Assembly (NCBI GenBank): GCA_003427395.1
Contig: BFEA01000259.1
Span: 810,780-846,326 of the forward strand
From: Chara braunii
Lineage: Eukaryota; Streptophyta; Charophyceae; Charales; Characeae
DNA length: 35,547 nt
Reading direction: 5' to 3'
Made by a program: the position numbers and the translations under genes. The first letter of the stretch is position 1. Every line of letters begins with the position of its first letter. The notes under the pieces were generated by a model. The model was not told the origin of the DNA and searched no databases. It worked only from the letters and a program-made list of their open reading frames with translations. Shown piece by piece: positions 1 to 10,644 of the stretch.

Positions 1-18
1 CCAGGAAACGGGCCTGGC
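1..18 (-). repeat. LINE 3'-end hairpin (edge copy)
   Basis: Read on the minus strand, CCAGG and CCTGG form a 5-bp stem around the loop CCCGTTT. The last pairing base would lie outside the window. It is the same structure as at 18779-18797, 23290-23308, 26853-26871 and 30687-30705, with a different stem sequence. Confidence 0.7.
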
Positions 19-224
19 GTGCCTCACAAAGATCGCCGCAGCAGCTGGCTGAGCTAGGCTCACCGGCCAAGCAGAGCCAGAGCCACGACTAGTCAAAAGA
101 ACTCCTTTTTCCTCATCTTATAGTTCTACTATGACCCTGGGGCAAAAGTGTTTCAGTTTATTTTTCTGCATAACATTTTTTTTTTTCAGATTTTTTTGAT
201 TTTTTTTTTTTTTGATTTTTTTCT

Positions 225-300
225 GTACGTACGGCCCGTACGGCCACATGAGCCCGTACGTACGGTCGAACGTACGTACGGACGGCCCGTATTCGTACCG
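225..300. repeat. CGTACG-rich palindromic cluster
   Basis: Several overlapping copies of CGTACG and of the inverted CCGTAC/GTACGG pair occur within 75 bases, inside the 3' UTR of the minus-strand LINE. The cluster can fold on itself in more than one register. No function is evident. Confidence 0.5.
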
Positions 301-1216
301 GGGTCTACACAGCTCCTATTTACAGTATGTACAAAATTTAGGATCATCGGAGAATAACTCAGTCGGGCTCGATGGCCCAGGTTCTTCTTGCTTCTAGCAT
401 TGCTTCTATCAACCTGGAAAAAAATCAGTCTACCTTTCTGATCAGGAATTGCCCAATTGTTACAGTAGTCCTTGCTCCAGATTTTGCCGAAAACTTGTCG
501 GACTCCTTGTTGATCTTTACTGAGCTTGCGCTTGCAAACTTTCCGCCAGTCCGCCAGTCCGCCAGGATGATATGAATTATTCCTTCTTTAAATTCAGCCT
601 TTGCTTTGTCCAAAGAAGGCCTGGGGCGGAATCGTTCAACCTGGCCTTGTTGCGTTCTTTCCACATCACCACAAGCCAAGGATTCTGAAGGTGCGGATTA
701 TTGAGGGAACTTCACGGGATAAGTCCACTTCCCCTAGTATAAGTCTTTTAGACCATTCAATTTGTACCGCGTAGCGCTCATTCCGGAATCCTTGTATGCT
801 GCCTTCCACTCTTTTTGCCACCAGGCCCATAATCCCCTTGTATGCTGGCTTCCACTCTTTCTGCCACCAGGCCCAGAATTCATGTGCCAATTCACATTTC
901 CACCAGAATGTGCGCTTGGTCCGCAAGTTGTTGATTTGAACACTGCCATGCGGCGCAAAGGAGACTAACCTCCATGATTCTCCTGGACACACACCATTTG
1001 CCTGTGGGTATGCACTGATGAGTGAGGAGCCATTCGAGACTGGCGTGTTCGACAGCTTGGTATCTCTTGATTTGCTTCCGAAAAGTCTTGGCCCAATCAA
1101 TGTTGCACTGAGGCAGATCGTGCTGTATATATGCTCTGTCCCACAACCCTTGAACAGAGACACATAGTTCATTAATTTAGCTTTGACACTCTTCTTCAGT
1201 CTATAACCCAGAGAAG

Positions 1217-1780
1217 GTGAATAGTCTGAGATGCACTCTTTTCTCCATTCACTGTCCCCACCATCTGGCAATCCGGTCTTCACTCTTCTCGCCATCAGTC
1301 ATTGTTCTCGCCATCCACTGTCCCCACCATCTGACAATCTATCCGCTCTTCCACTCTTCTCGCCATCCGCCCTCCCCGCCACCCACCCTTCCCACCATCC
1401 GCCCTCCCTGTCACCCACCCTTCCCGCCATCAAGGCTCCCGCCCATGCACACTTTCCGCCCCACTTTTCTCGCCATCCAGTCTTCTCGCCATCCACTCCT
1501 TTCGCCATCCACTATTCTCCCCATCAATCTTCTCGCCATCCACTCTTTCCGCCATCCACTCTCTTCGCCATGCACTCTTTTCTCCATCCACTGTCCCCAC
1601 CATCTGGCAATCCGCTCTTCCAGTCTTCTCGCCATCAGTCATTGTTCTCGCTATCCACTGTCCCCACCATCTGGCAATCTATCCTCTCTTCCACTCTTCT
1701 CACCATCCGCTCCTCCTGCCATTCACCCTTCCCGCCATCCGCTCATCCCGCCATCCACTCTTTCCATCGTCTGCTAATGT
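1217..1780. repeat. Pyrimidine-rich minisatellite
   Basis: About 550 bases are built from imperfect 14-16 base units of the type CTCTTCTCGCCATCCA, repeated some 35 times with C/T variation. Larger blocks recur, for example the stretch at 1225-1340 comes back near 1570-1690. Open frames exist on both strands only because the unit lacks stop codons; the products are simple repeats, so I call no gene. Confidence 0.85.
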
Positions 1781-3378
1781 GACCACGACCAACAAACGTG
1801 GGCGAATTCGGGTGAGCTGAACGTCGAAAACCCCGAACATTTTCTTTTCTGCATGCGCACCAGAAAAAATTGTGCAGCAACGCCGGCATACGAGCATTTG
1901 CATGCACGAAGGGACGTTTTAAAGTTTTCAAAGAAAAACGATGTTGCCAAAGTGCGGTAAGGAACATGACGTGCGAAGGGTGGCACATCCTGTGCATGCA
2001 CGAAGGAACTTTTTAAAGCATGCTAAGGAAAAGGATGTTGCTTTACAAAGATGCTACCCCTGCTGCTCCTGTTGAATCATTCGGTCGTGTCAGCTGCCAA
2101 TGTGATCGAGGTTATTTTCAACTTTGCCCTCCAATTGAATTTCAATACTATTACGCACTATCCAGAGAACAAATTCATTCCACCCATTCGAGGATTGTCC
2201 GCACACCGTGCAGTTCCGTATTTGTAGTCACCGAGAAAGCAAGGCGAAAAAAATAACAACAAGAAAGCACAAAAAAATTGGAATGGAAAAGTAACAAGTT
2301 TTAGAAAGAAGGTCCAAGAAATCCACCGAAATGAAATAAGTGAATGGAGATTTTTTTAACGGAAAAGAGGAAAAAAACGCGACGGCCAGCAGACAAACAA
2401 AGGAACCTTTTATCGAAAAAAAGAAAAAAAAAAAGACCGACGAATGTTCGATTTGTTTGCCAAAAAAACGGGAGAACATACAGCCAACTTGAAAGGGGGT
2501 AACGTTGGCCATATGGTAGGGGACGAAGCCGGCGTGGACACATTGAGTTCGACGAAGGCAAAGTTGAAAAAAAAAAAAACGATTTTTTCCTGCTCACCTC
2601 TCCAGCCTGTAGTTCCCTGCGCCGTGCGAGACGACAACCCGGGTGGACCGGGAATGTTTGGTGCGAACGCGGTGTGTGAGGCGGAGATAGGTTCGGCGTG
2701 AGAGAAGCGACACAGGTGGGCGAAGGAGTGGCGCAAGAGCAGTGCATGAGGCGGGTGAGACGGAGGCGCTGGCGATGGAGACAACGCACGAAACCGTCAG
2801 TTTGTCTTGTCCATGGTGGAGAAAGGAAAGACCATGCGACGAGGACCGGCGTCCACCAGTTTTTTCCAGGCCAAGCAAAATTGAAAGGGGGTGGAGGAAA
2901 AATGGACGGGCCCAAACAGCAAAACGGAGGAAGCCTGTTTTTTTTTCTTTTTTTAACTACAGTCTTATCTAAACTTTTTTTTTCACCCCGCACCACCCAC
3001 CTGCCACTACTTCTAATTGCAAGCATACGGGTCTGTTTTTTCAGGGGGACTGAAAAATGTTCCGAAACGTGGGGGGGGGGAAGGGGCCTCTTTTATTCCC
3101 CCCTCCCCCCGGTTTGCCGTTTTCCAGGGTCGGGCCCGGTCAGTTTCTCTATCATATCTCCCCGAAAGTTTCCGCAGGCAAATGCAGCCCGCAAATGCAG
3201 CGTCGCCTTGCCGACGGTGTCGTGGACAGCTGTTCCATCGGTCCTCCATAGTGCCGACGGCGACACTGCAGTCTGAACGTCATGCTATTGCCCCTGTTGC
3301 GGCTTTCGGGCTCTTGTTCAGCCACTGCGTCCGTGGCAATAGCGCAGCCCACAGTTGAAGGGTTATCTTACGCGTTCT
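1781..3378. other. Spacer without recognisable gene
   Basis: The segment holds several A-tracts and T-tracts (for example 2413-2435, 2566-2580, 2938-2955), a run of G at 3070-3078 and moderately GC-rich sequence between. The longest frames (2301-3026 minus, 2698-3276 plus) overlap on opposite strands and show no domain, so I read neither as a gene. A short repeat, TGCATGCACGAAGG, occurs at 1900-1913 and 1993-2006. Confidence 0.5.
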
Positions 3379-3494
3379 GTGTAGTTCTTCAACAGTTGTG
3401 ATTCACTGAAGTGCTTTTGAATCTCGCGCGTCTTCTAATTCCGCAGTTCAGTGTAGTTCTTCAACAACTGTGATTCACTGAAGTGCTTTTGAAT
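3379..3494. repeat. 72-bp tandem duplication
   Basis: A 44-base segment starting GTGTAGTTCTTCAAC begins at 3379 and again at 3451 with very few differences. A flanking GGTTATCTTAC also recurs (about 3361 and 3521). Confidence 0.85.
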
Positions 3495-3600
3495 TTGCCA
3501 ATTCGCCACGTCGACGGGTTATCTTACTGGCGGCACGCTCTCGACAGTCCTCCATGGCAAGCAAAGGTGAACTCTCCCAACCCATCGCCCATGAATCTAT

Positions 3601-3720
3601 GCATTCCTCTTCTTCTTCCTCCTCCTCATCCTTCTCCTCCTCCTCCTCCTCGTCCTCTTCCTCCTCCTCCTCGTCTTGTTGTTGTTGTTCTTCTTCTTCC
3701 TCCTCCTCCTTCTCAGTTGC
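3601..3720. repeat. (TCC/TTC)n tract, inverted relative to the following GGA blocks
   Basis: About 120 bases of nearly pure pyrimidine with TCC, TTC and TTG triplets. It is followed at about 3801-3960 by the purine complement (GGA, GAG, GAC triplets), so the two tracts form an inverted repeat around about 80 bases. Confidence 0.85.
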
Positions 3721-4187
3721 CACCTGCCCAGGGATCTGCCGACGCATCTACCCTGCATAGTTGCTATGCTCTCTTCTACCATGCACATGCTGTATATAAC
3801 AGGAGGAGGAGGAGGAAGGACGAGGAGGAGGAGGAGAAGGCGGAGGAGGAAGAGGAGGAAGAGAACGAGGATGACGAGGGGGAGGGCAAAGAAGACGAGG
3901 CGGAGGAGGATGAGGAGGAGAGGGACGAGGAGGAGGAGCAGGAGAGGAGGCGGCGGCAAAAGGGGGGGTCAGGGGAGCAGGGGGGTCAAGGGAGGAGTGG
4001 ACAATGACTCATGTTTCCGTTGTATCGTTTTCATACGGATGGTTTCTTGGTTCCAATGTGCTATCTGCTCTTTGTTTCACTACTTAACCTTCGACGTGAT
4101 TTGCACTTTTGTTTTCTGCACTTCGCTCGCACTCATGCTCCTTGCAAATCAACAAATCAAAAAAAAAAAAAAAACGAAAAAGAAAAG

Positions 4188-4260
4188 TAGCCAATCAACA
4201 AATCGATTCGAAGGGATCTTGATTTCCAAGATCCAATCGATTCGATTTGTTCGATTAGGT
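4188..4260. repeat. Satellite foldback hairpin, copy 1
   Basis: Outer arms CCAATCAACAAATCGATTCG and CGATTCGATTTGTTCGATTAGG enclose an inner stem with GGATCTT and AAGATCC. An A-tract lies before it and a T-tract after it, so the pairing can extend outward. Confidence 0.75.
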
Positions 4261-4576
4261 ACTTTTTTTTTAGTTTTTTTTTAAATTTATTTATTGATTG
4301 ATAAAAAAAAAAAAAAAAAAACGGAGGAGGAGGAGGAGGAGGAGGAGGAGGAGGAGGAGGAGGAATAGGATGGCGAGGAGGAGTTGGACATTGACTAACG
4401 ATTCTGCTGTATCGTTCTCATATGGATGGTTTCTTGGTTCCAATGTGTTATCTGCTCTTTGCTTGACCACTTGGACCTCGGCGTGATTTGCACTTTGGAT
4501 TTCTGCACTTCGTTTACATTCATTTTCCTTGCAAATCAACCAACAAAAAAAAAAAAAAAACGCGAAAAGAAAAAGT

Positions 4577-4648
4577 ATCCAATCAACAAATCGGTTTGAA
4601 TGGATCTTGATTTTCAAGATCCAATCGGTTCGATTTATTCATTTAGGG
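4577..4648. repeat. Satellite foldback hairpin, copy 2
   Basis: Same structure as copy 1: the inner stem GGATCTT/AAGATCC is intact and the outer arms are less perfect. A-tract before, T-tract after. Confidence 0.7.
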
Positions 4649-5091
4649 ACTTTTTTTTTGTTTTTATTTATCTATTTGACTGATTGATTTGATTGATTGA
4701 TTGATAAAAAAAAAAAAAAAAAAAAAGACGAGGAGGACGGTGAGGAGGAGGAAGAGGAGGAGGAGGAGGAGGAGGATGGCAAGGAGGAGGACGAGGAGGA
4801 GGACGAGGAGGAGGACGAGGAGGAGAAGAAGGAGGAGGAGGACGAGGAGGAGGAGGAGGAGAGGAGGAGGCGGCGAAAGGGGGGTCAGGGGAGGAGTGGA
4901 CAGAGACACACGATTTTGCTGTATCGTTCTCATAGTTTGGATGGTTTCTTGGTTCCAATGTGCTATTTGCTCTTTGCATGACTACTTGGACTCCAGCGTG
5001 ATTTGCAATTTGGATTTTTGTACTTCGTTCACATTCATGTTCCCTGCAAAAAAAAAAAAAAAAAAAAAAAAAAACAGAGAAAAAAAAAACC

Positions 5092-5168
5092 ATCCAATCG
5101 AACAAATCGATCGGATTGATCGGATCTTGATTTCGAAGATCCAATCGAATTGATTTTTTCGATTGGAC
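5092..5168. repeat. Satellite foldback hairpin, copy 3
   Basis: Arms ATCCAATCGAACAAATCGAT and a near-complement ending TTCGATTGGA flank the inner GGATCTT/AAGATCC stem. A small extra ATCGGATTG insertion lies between arm and inner stem. Confidence 0.75.
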
Positions 5169-5708
5169 ACTTTTTTTTTTCGTCTTCTTTTTGATTGATT
5201 GATTGATCGATTAATCGACCAGGAAAAAACAAAAAAACGGAGGAGGAGGAGGAGGAGGAGGAGGATGGCGAGGAGGAGGAAGACTAGGAGGAGGGGGAGG
5301 ATGGTGCGAAGGAGGATGAGAAGGAGGATGGCGAGGAGGAGGATGAGGAGGAGGACGACGAAGAGGAGGAGAAGGAGGAAGAGAACGAGGATGACGAGGA
5401 TGAGGAGGAAGAAGACGAGGCAGAGGAGGACGGAAGGGAGGAGGAGGAGGAGCAGGAGAGGAGGAGGCGGAGAAAGGGGGGATCAAGGGAGGAGGGGGGT
5501 CAGGGGAGGAGTGGACAGTGACTCACGATTCTGTTGTATCGTGCTCATATGGATGGTTTCTTGGTTCCAATGTGCTATCTGCTCTTTGCATGACTACTTG
5601 GACGCCAGCGTGATTTGCAATTTGGATTTATGTACTTCGTTCACATTCATTTTCCTTGCAAATCAATCAACCGAAAAGAAAAAAAAAAAACATAGGGAAA
5701 AAAAAAAC

Positions 5709-5782
5709 ATCCAATCAAACAAATCGATCCGATCGGATCTTGATTTCGAAGATCCAATCAAATTGATTTGTTCGATTGGATA
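5709..5782. repeat. Satellite foldback hairpin, copy 4
   Basis: Arms ATCCAATCAAACAAATCGAT and ATTGATTTGTTCGATTGGAT pair over nearly all of 20 bp and enclose the inner GGATCTT/AAGATCC stem. Flanked by an A-tract and a T-tract. Confidence 0.8.
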
Positions 5783-6327
5783 CTTTTTTTTTTCGTCTTC
5801 TTTTGGATTGATTGATTGATCAATCAATCGACCAGAAGAAAAAAAAAGGGAGAACGAGGAGGAGGGGGAGGAGGAGGAGGATGGCGACGAGGAGGAGGAG
5901 GAGGAGGATAGCGAGGAGGAGGAAGACTAGGAGGAGGAGGAGGATGGCGAGGAGGAAGAGGAGGAGGATGGGGAGGAGGAGGAGGAGGAGGATGGCGAGG
6001 AGGAGGATGAGGAGGAGGATTGTGAGGAGGAGAGAGGAGGAGAAGGAGGAAGAGAACAAGGATGACGAGGGGGAGGAGGAAGAAGACGAGGCGGAGGAGG
6101 ACGAAAGGGAGGAGGAGGAGGCGGTGAAAAAGGGGATCAGTGGAGGAGGGGGGTCAGGGGAGGAGTGAAAAGTGACTCACGATTCTGCTGTATCGTTCTC
6201 ATATGGATGGTTTCTTGGTTCCAATGTGTCATCTGCTCTTTGCTTGACTACTTCGACTCCAGCGTGATTTGTAATTTCGATTTCCGCACTTCGTTCACAT
6301 TCACGTTCCTTGCAAATCAATCAAGCG

Positions 6328-6354
<27 letters not shown>

Positions 6355-6358
<4 letters not shown>

Positions 6359-6427
6359 AATTAAACAAATCGATCCGATCGGATCTTGATTCCGAAGATC
6401 CAATCGAATCGATTTGTTCGGTTGGAT
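6355..6427. repeat. Satellite foldback hairpin, copy 5
   Basis: Arms ATCCAATTAAACAAATCGAT and ATCGATTTGTTCGGTTGGAT enclose the inner GGATCTT/AAGATCC stem; the arm differences leave most pairs intact. Flanked by an A-tract and a T-tract. Confidence 0.8.
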
Positions 6428-6792
6428 ACTTTTTTTTTTCCGTCTTCTTTTGATTGATTAATTGATCGATTAATCGAAAAAAAAAAAAAAAATGGAGGAG
6501 GAGGAGGAGGAGGAGGATGGCGAGGAGGAAGACGAGGAGGAGGACGAGGAGGAGAAGGAGGAGGAGGAGGAGCAGGAGAGGAGGCGGCGGCGAAAGGGGG
6601 GTTAGAGGAGGAGGGGGGTCAGGGGAGGAGTGGACAGTGACTCACGATTCTGATGTATCGTTCTCATATGGATGGTTCCAATGTGCTATCCGCTCTTTGC
6701 TTGACTACTTGGACTTTCGGATTTTTGTACTTCGTTCATATTCATGTTCCTTGCAAATCAATCAATCGAAAAAAAAAAAAAAAAAAAAAAGT

Positions 6793-6864
6793 ATCCAATC
6801 GAACAAATCGATTCAATGGGATCTCGATTCACAAGATCCAATCGAGGCGATTTTTTCGATTTTG
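6793..6864. repeat. Satellite foldback hairpin, copy 6 (eroded)
   Basis: The left arm ATCCAATCGAACAAATCGAT is intact but the right arm is degraded. The inner stem has become GGATCTC/AAGATCC. It is the last hairpin of the array. Confidence 0.65.
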
Positions 6865-7054
6865 AGACCTTTTTTCGATTTGTTCGATGGTCAGGGAAGG
6901 AGTGGACATTGACTCACGATTCTGCTGTATCGTCCTCATATGGATGGTTTCTCGGTTCCATTGTGCTATCTGCTCTTTGTTTCACTACTTGGACTTCAGC
7001 GTGATTTGCAATTTGGATTTCTGCACGCCGCTCACATTCATGTTCCTTGCAGAA

Positions 7055-7420
7055 AATGGTTGCTGTCGCGGGAAGGTTTTGCTTATCGCCTCGACGCATC
7101 GGCGATGGTAAATCCGACGGGGAGCAAGCGATTTCCCCTAACTCACCGGCCACTGCGGCCAGCCTTTTTTATTTTTTTTCTCTTCGGTGTTTTTTTTTGT
7201 GTGCCCGACCGCTGGTTCGATCCTACCCTTCCCCGATCTTGTCGCCCCGTCCACACCATCGGGCGCCGCGATGACAGTCGATGGTCGCCCCGTCCCCACC
7301 ATCGAGCACCGCGGCGACAGCCGATGGTCGCCCCGTCCACATCGTCGACCGGACCATCGAGTGCCAACGCGACACCGGTTGGTCGGGCGTCGCCTCGCCG
7401 CACAAGGGTCGGGGCCAATG
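7055..7420. other. Junction between the two satellite arrays
   Basis: About 365 bases of unrelated sequence with T-tracts (7166-7199), then the first GC-rich blocks (from about 7255) with ACCATCG, GCGACAGCCGATGGTCG and related words that become regular in the type II array. No gene is seen. Confidence 0.5.
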
Positions 7421-10215
7421 TGGATGGTTTCTTGGCTCCAATGTCCTAGCTGCTCTTTGCTTGACCGCTTGGACTTCAGCGTCATTTGCAATTTGGATTT
7501 CGGCACTTCGTTCACATACGGATGGTTTCTTGGTTCCAATGTGTTATCTGCTCTTTGCTTAACTACTACTTGGACTTCAGCGTGTTTTGCAATAGGAACC
7601 AATGCGCTATCTGCTCGTTGTTCGACGACTTGGTTCAAATGTGCTATCGTTCTCACATGGACGGTTGCTTGCTTGGCACCATCAGGTGTTGCGGCGACAG
7701 CTGATGGTCGCCCCTTCCACACCATCGGGCGCCTCAGCGGCAGCCCATGGTCGGCCCATCCACACCGTCGATCGGACCATCGAGCGTCCACGTGAAACTC
7801 GATGTTCAGGCGTCGCCTCGCCACACGAGGGTCGGGGCCAACGTGGATGGTTTCTTGGGTCCAATGTGCTATCTGCTCCTTGCTTGACCGCTTGGACTTC
7901 AACGTGATTTGCAATTTGGATTCCTGCACTTCGTTCACGTATGGATGGTTCCTTGGTTCCAATGTGCTATCTGCTCTTTGCTTCACTACTTGGACCTCAA
8001 CTTGATTTGCAATTGGAACCAATGTGCTATCTGCTCTTTGCTTGACTACTTGGTTCCAATGTGCAATCGTTCTCACATGGACGGTTTCTTGCTTGACACC
8101 ATCGGACGCCTCGACGACAACCGATGCTCGCCCCATCCGCACCATCGGGCGCCGCGGCGACAGCTGATGGTCGGCCCGTCCACACCATCGGGCGCTGCGG
8201 CGACAGCCGATGGTCATCCCGTCCACACCGCCGACCGGACCATCGAGCGCCGACGCGACACCCGTTGGTCGGGCGTTGCCTCGCCGCACGAGGGCGGGGC
8301 CAACGTGGATGTTTTCTTGGTTTCAATGTGCTATCTGCTCTTTGCTTTAGTACTTGGACTTCAGAGTGATTTGCAAACCGAACCAATGTGCTATATGCTC
8401 TTTGCTTGATGGCTTGGTTCCAATGTGCTATCGTTCTCATACGGATGGTTTCTTGTTTGACACCTGCGAGTGCCGACGCGACACCCGATGGTCGGGCGTC
8501 GCCTTGCCGCACGAGGGTCGGGCCCAACGTGGATGGTTTGTTGGTTCCAATGTGCTATCTGTTCTTTGCTTGACTACTTCGACTTCAACGTGATTTGCAA
8601 TAGGAACCAATGTGCTATCTGCTCTTTGTTCGACGACTTGGTTTCAATTTGCTATCGTTCTCATATAGACAGTTTCTTGCTTGGTGCCATCCGACGTCGT
8701 GGCGACAGCCGATGGTCGCCCCGTCCACACCATCAGGCGCCGCGGCGACAGCCGATGGTCGGCCCGTCCACACCGTCGAGTCGTCGACCAGACCATCGAG
8801 CGCCGACGCGACACTTGATCGTCGGGCATCGCCTCGCCGCACAAGGGTCGAGGCCAACGTGGATGGTTTCCTGGTTCCAATGTGCTATCTTCTCTTTGCT
8901 TGACCTCTTGGACTTCAGCGTGATTTGCGATTTGGGTTTTTGCACTTCGTTCACGTATGGATGGTTTCTTGGTTCCAATGTGCTATCTGCTCTTTGCTTC
9001 ACTACTTGGACTTCAACGTGATTTGCAATCGAAACCAATGTGCTATCTGCTCTTTGCTTGACTACTTGGTTCCAATGTGCTATCATTCTCATACGGATGG
9101 TTTCTTGCTTGACACCATCGGGCGCTGCGGCGACAGCCGATGGTCGGTCCGTCCACACCGTCGACCGGACCTTCGACCGCCGACGCAACATACGTTGGTT
9201 GGGCATCGCCTCGCCGCACGAGGGTCGGGGCCAACGTGGATGGTTTCTTGGTTCCAATGTGTTGTCTGCTCTTTGCTTCACTACTTGGACTTCAGTGTGA
9301 TTTGCAATTTGGGTTTCTGCACTCCGTTGACGAATAGATGGTTTCTTGGTTCCAATGTGTTATCTGCTCTTTGCTTAACTTGGACTTCAGCGTGATTTGC
9401 AATCGGAACCAATGACATTGTGCTATCTGCTATTTGCTTGACTACTTGGTTCCAATGTGCTATCGTTCTCATACGTATGGTTTCTTGCTTGACACCATCG
9501 GGCGCCGTGGCGACAACCGATGGTCGCCTCGTCCATACCGTCCGAGTCGACCGGACCTTCGAGCGCCGAAGCGACACCCATTGGTCGGGCGTCGCCTCGC
9601 CGCACGAGGGTCGGGGCCAACGTGGATGGTTTCTTGGTTCGAATGTGTTGTCCGCTCGTGGCTTCACTACTTGGACTTCAGCGTGATTTGCAATCGGAAC
9701 CAATGTGCTATCTGCTCTTTGCTTGACTACTTGGTTCCAATGTGCTATCGTTCTCATTCGGATGGTTTCTTGTTTGACACCATCGAGCGCCGACGCGACA
9801 CCCGATGGTCGGGCGTCGCCTCGCTGCACGAGGGTCAGGCCCAACGTTGATGGTTTCTTGGTTCCAATGTGTTATCTGCTCTTTGCTTGACTGCTTGGAC
9901 TTCAACGTGATTTGCAATTGGAACCAATGTGCTATCTTCTCTTTGTTGGACTACTTGGTTCCAATGTGCTGTCGTTCTCATACGGATGGTTTCTTGCTTG
10001 ACACCATCGGGCGCCGCGGCGACATCCCATGGTCGGCCCACCCACACCGTCGGGCGCCGCTGTGACAGCCGATGGTCGGCCCATCCACACCGTCGACTGG
10101 ACCATCGACAACCGATGGTTTCTTGCTCGACACCATCGGGCGCCGCGGCGTCAACCGTTGGTCGGGCGTCGCCTCGCCACACGAGGGTCGGGCCAAACGT
10201 GGATGGTTTCTCTCC
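7421..10215. repeat. Composite satellite array, type II
   Basis: Eight higher-order units begin with GTGGATGGTTTCTTGG or a close variant near 7421, 7842, 8305, 8530, 8859, 9237, 9623 and 9845, and a truncated start lies at 10199. A unit holds two or three copies of the type I core monomer (CCAATGTGCTATCTGCTCTTTGCTTGACTACTTGG), then a GC-rich part with 30-45 base subrepeats around CACCATCGGGCGCCGCGGCGA and GATGGTCGGCCCGTCCACAC, ending GTCGCCTCGCCGCACGAGGG. Unit spacing is 222-463 bases depending on how many subrepeats are present. Frames open in several phases on both strands, encoding the same peptides in different order, which is repeat behaviour and not coding. Confidence 0.88.
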
Positions 10216-10644
10216 CCGGTGCAGTGGTCATGGAAAATGGCATGGTAGAGAGGACGGTCTCTTCTAACCCGTCCACGATGTTTTTGTTGAAAATTATGTC
10301 TGTCTCTTCTCGTTGGCTGCTAACCGCGCGGTGGATCCGTGCTCCTCTCGCATGGCCACGACGCATCAACAGGACAATGGATGGGGATGTACCGGCCACT
10401 CCCGACCTGCCTCCTCCTCTCCGGGGAGGTGGGGGTCGTCAGAGGGGAGAACGTCGGGCGTCACCGCGACACCGGATGCTCGGGCAACCCGAACATCGGC
10501 GTCGCTGCGACATCTCTTGGGCGGGCAGTCGACCGTCGGGCGTCGCGTCGACACCCGATGGTCGAATGACCAATGGCCTCGGGCATCGCTTGCCTTTGCC
10601 TCGCTTGTGCTAATCACATATTATTTTCTCATGTGCGTGTAGAT
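10216..10644. other. Leader segment before the methylase-like region
   Basis: GC-rich sequence with scattered satellite-like words (GTCGGGCGTC, ACACCCGATGGTCG), so the satellite fades out here. The end, at about 10617-10643, is TATTATTTTCTCATGTGCGTGTAG, a pyrimidine-rich run ending in TAG that could be a 3' splice site before the coding region. This is a weak guess; no matching donor was identified. Confidence 0.35.

Larger units (their letters stand above)
1..1200 (-). mobile_element. Decayed LINE, 3' half (C-terminal ORF2 plus 3' UTR)
   Basis: Translated on the minus strand in three shifting frames, this region matches the C-terminal part of the better-preserved LINE at 27917-30462. Residues HASLEWLLTHQCIPTGKWC (within 892-1146) align with HASLPWLLMHLALPTNTWC of that copy. 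KCELAHEFWAWW (about 860-900) aligns with HCDLSRPFWDWW of the reverse-transcriptase zinc-binding domain. WKERNKARLND followed by AEFKEGIIHIILADW (about 560-670) aligns with WNLRNARLRKN and AEVKYAIKQAISADW. Frame changes and stops make it non-coding. From about 425 leftwards is its 3' untranslated part, and the 3' hairpin lies at 1-18, so the window edge cuts it almost at its 3' end. Its 5' limit is unclear, near 1180-1200. It is more diverged than the other two copies and may be another subfamily. Confidence 0.8.
3801..7054. repeat. Composite satellite array, type I
   Basis: Six full units and one partial unit start near 3801, 4322, 4727, 5237, 5845, 6491 and 6890. Each full unit has, in order: a GGA/GAG block of 60-320 bases; a short GGGGTCAGGGGAGGAGTGGA boundary; a core of about 170 bases carrying GGTTCCAATGTGCTATCTGC and GTGATTTGCAATTTGG; an A-tract; a foldback hairpin around GGATCTTGAT; a T-tract; and GATT repeats leading into another A-tract. 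Unit length varies from about 400 to 650 because the simple-repeat blocks expand and contract. The many open frames run through repeats in all frames and are not genes. The last unit lacks a GGA block and leads towards the type II array. Confidence 0.9.

Noticed and set aside
1217-1777. Open frames of more than 180 codons across the minisatellite
   Set aside because: The 14-16 base unit lacks stops, and both strands are open. Composition is purely repetitive.
2301-3026. A 241-codon minus-strand frame overlapping a 192-codon plus-strand frame
   Set aside because: No domain, low-complexity poly-Phe runs from A-tracts and T-tracts, and no sign of which strand would be coding.
3476-6168. Long acidic, basic or proline-rich open frames in the GGA/TCC blocks on both strands
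   Set aside because: They are translations of triplet repeats, open in several phases and on both strands, with no start context or domain.
7138-10200. A 383-codon minus-strand frame (7138-8289) and many plus-strand frames in the type II array
   Set aside because: The same peptides recur in shuffled order with the repeat units and in other phases. This is stop-poor satellite, not a gene.
7421-10215. CRISPR-like regular repeats
   Set aside because: Units are hundreds of bases with variable spacing, the intervening sequence is itself repeated, there are no cas genes and the context is eukaryotic.
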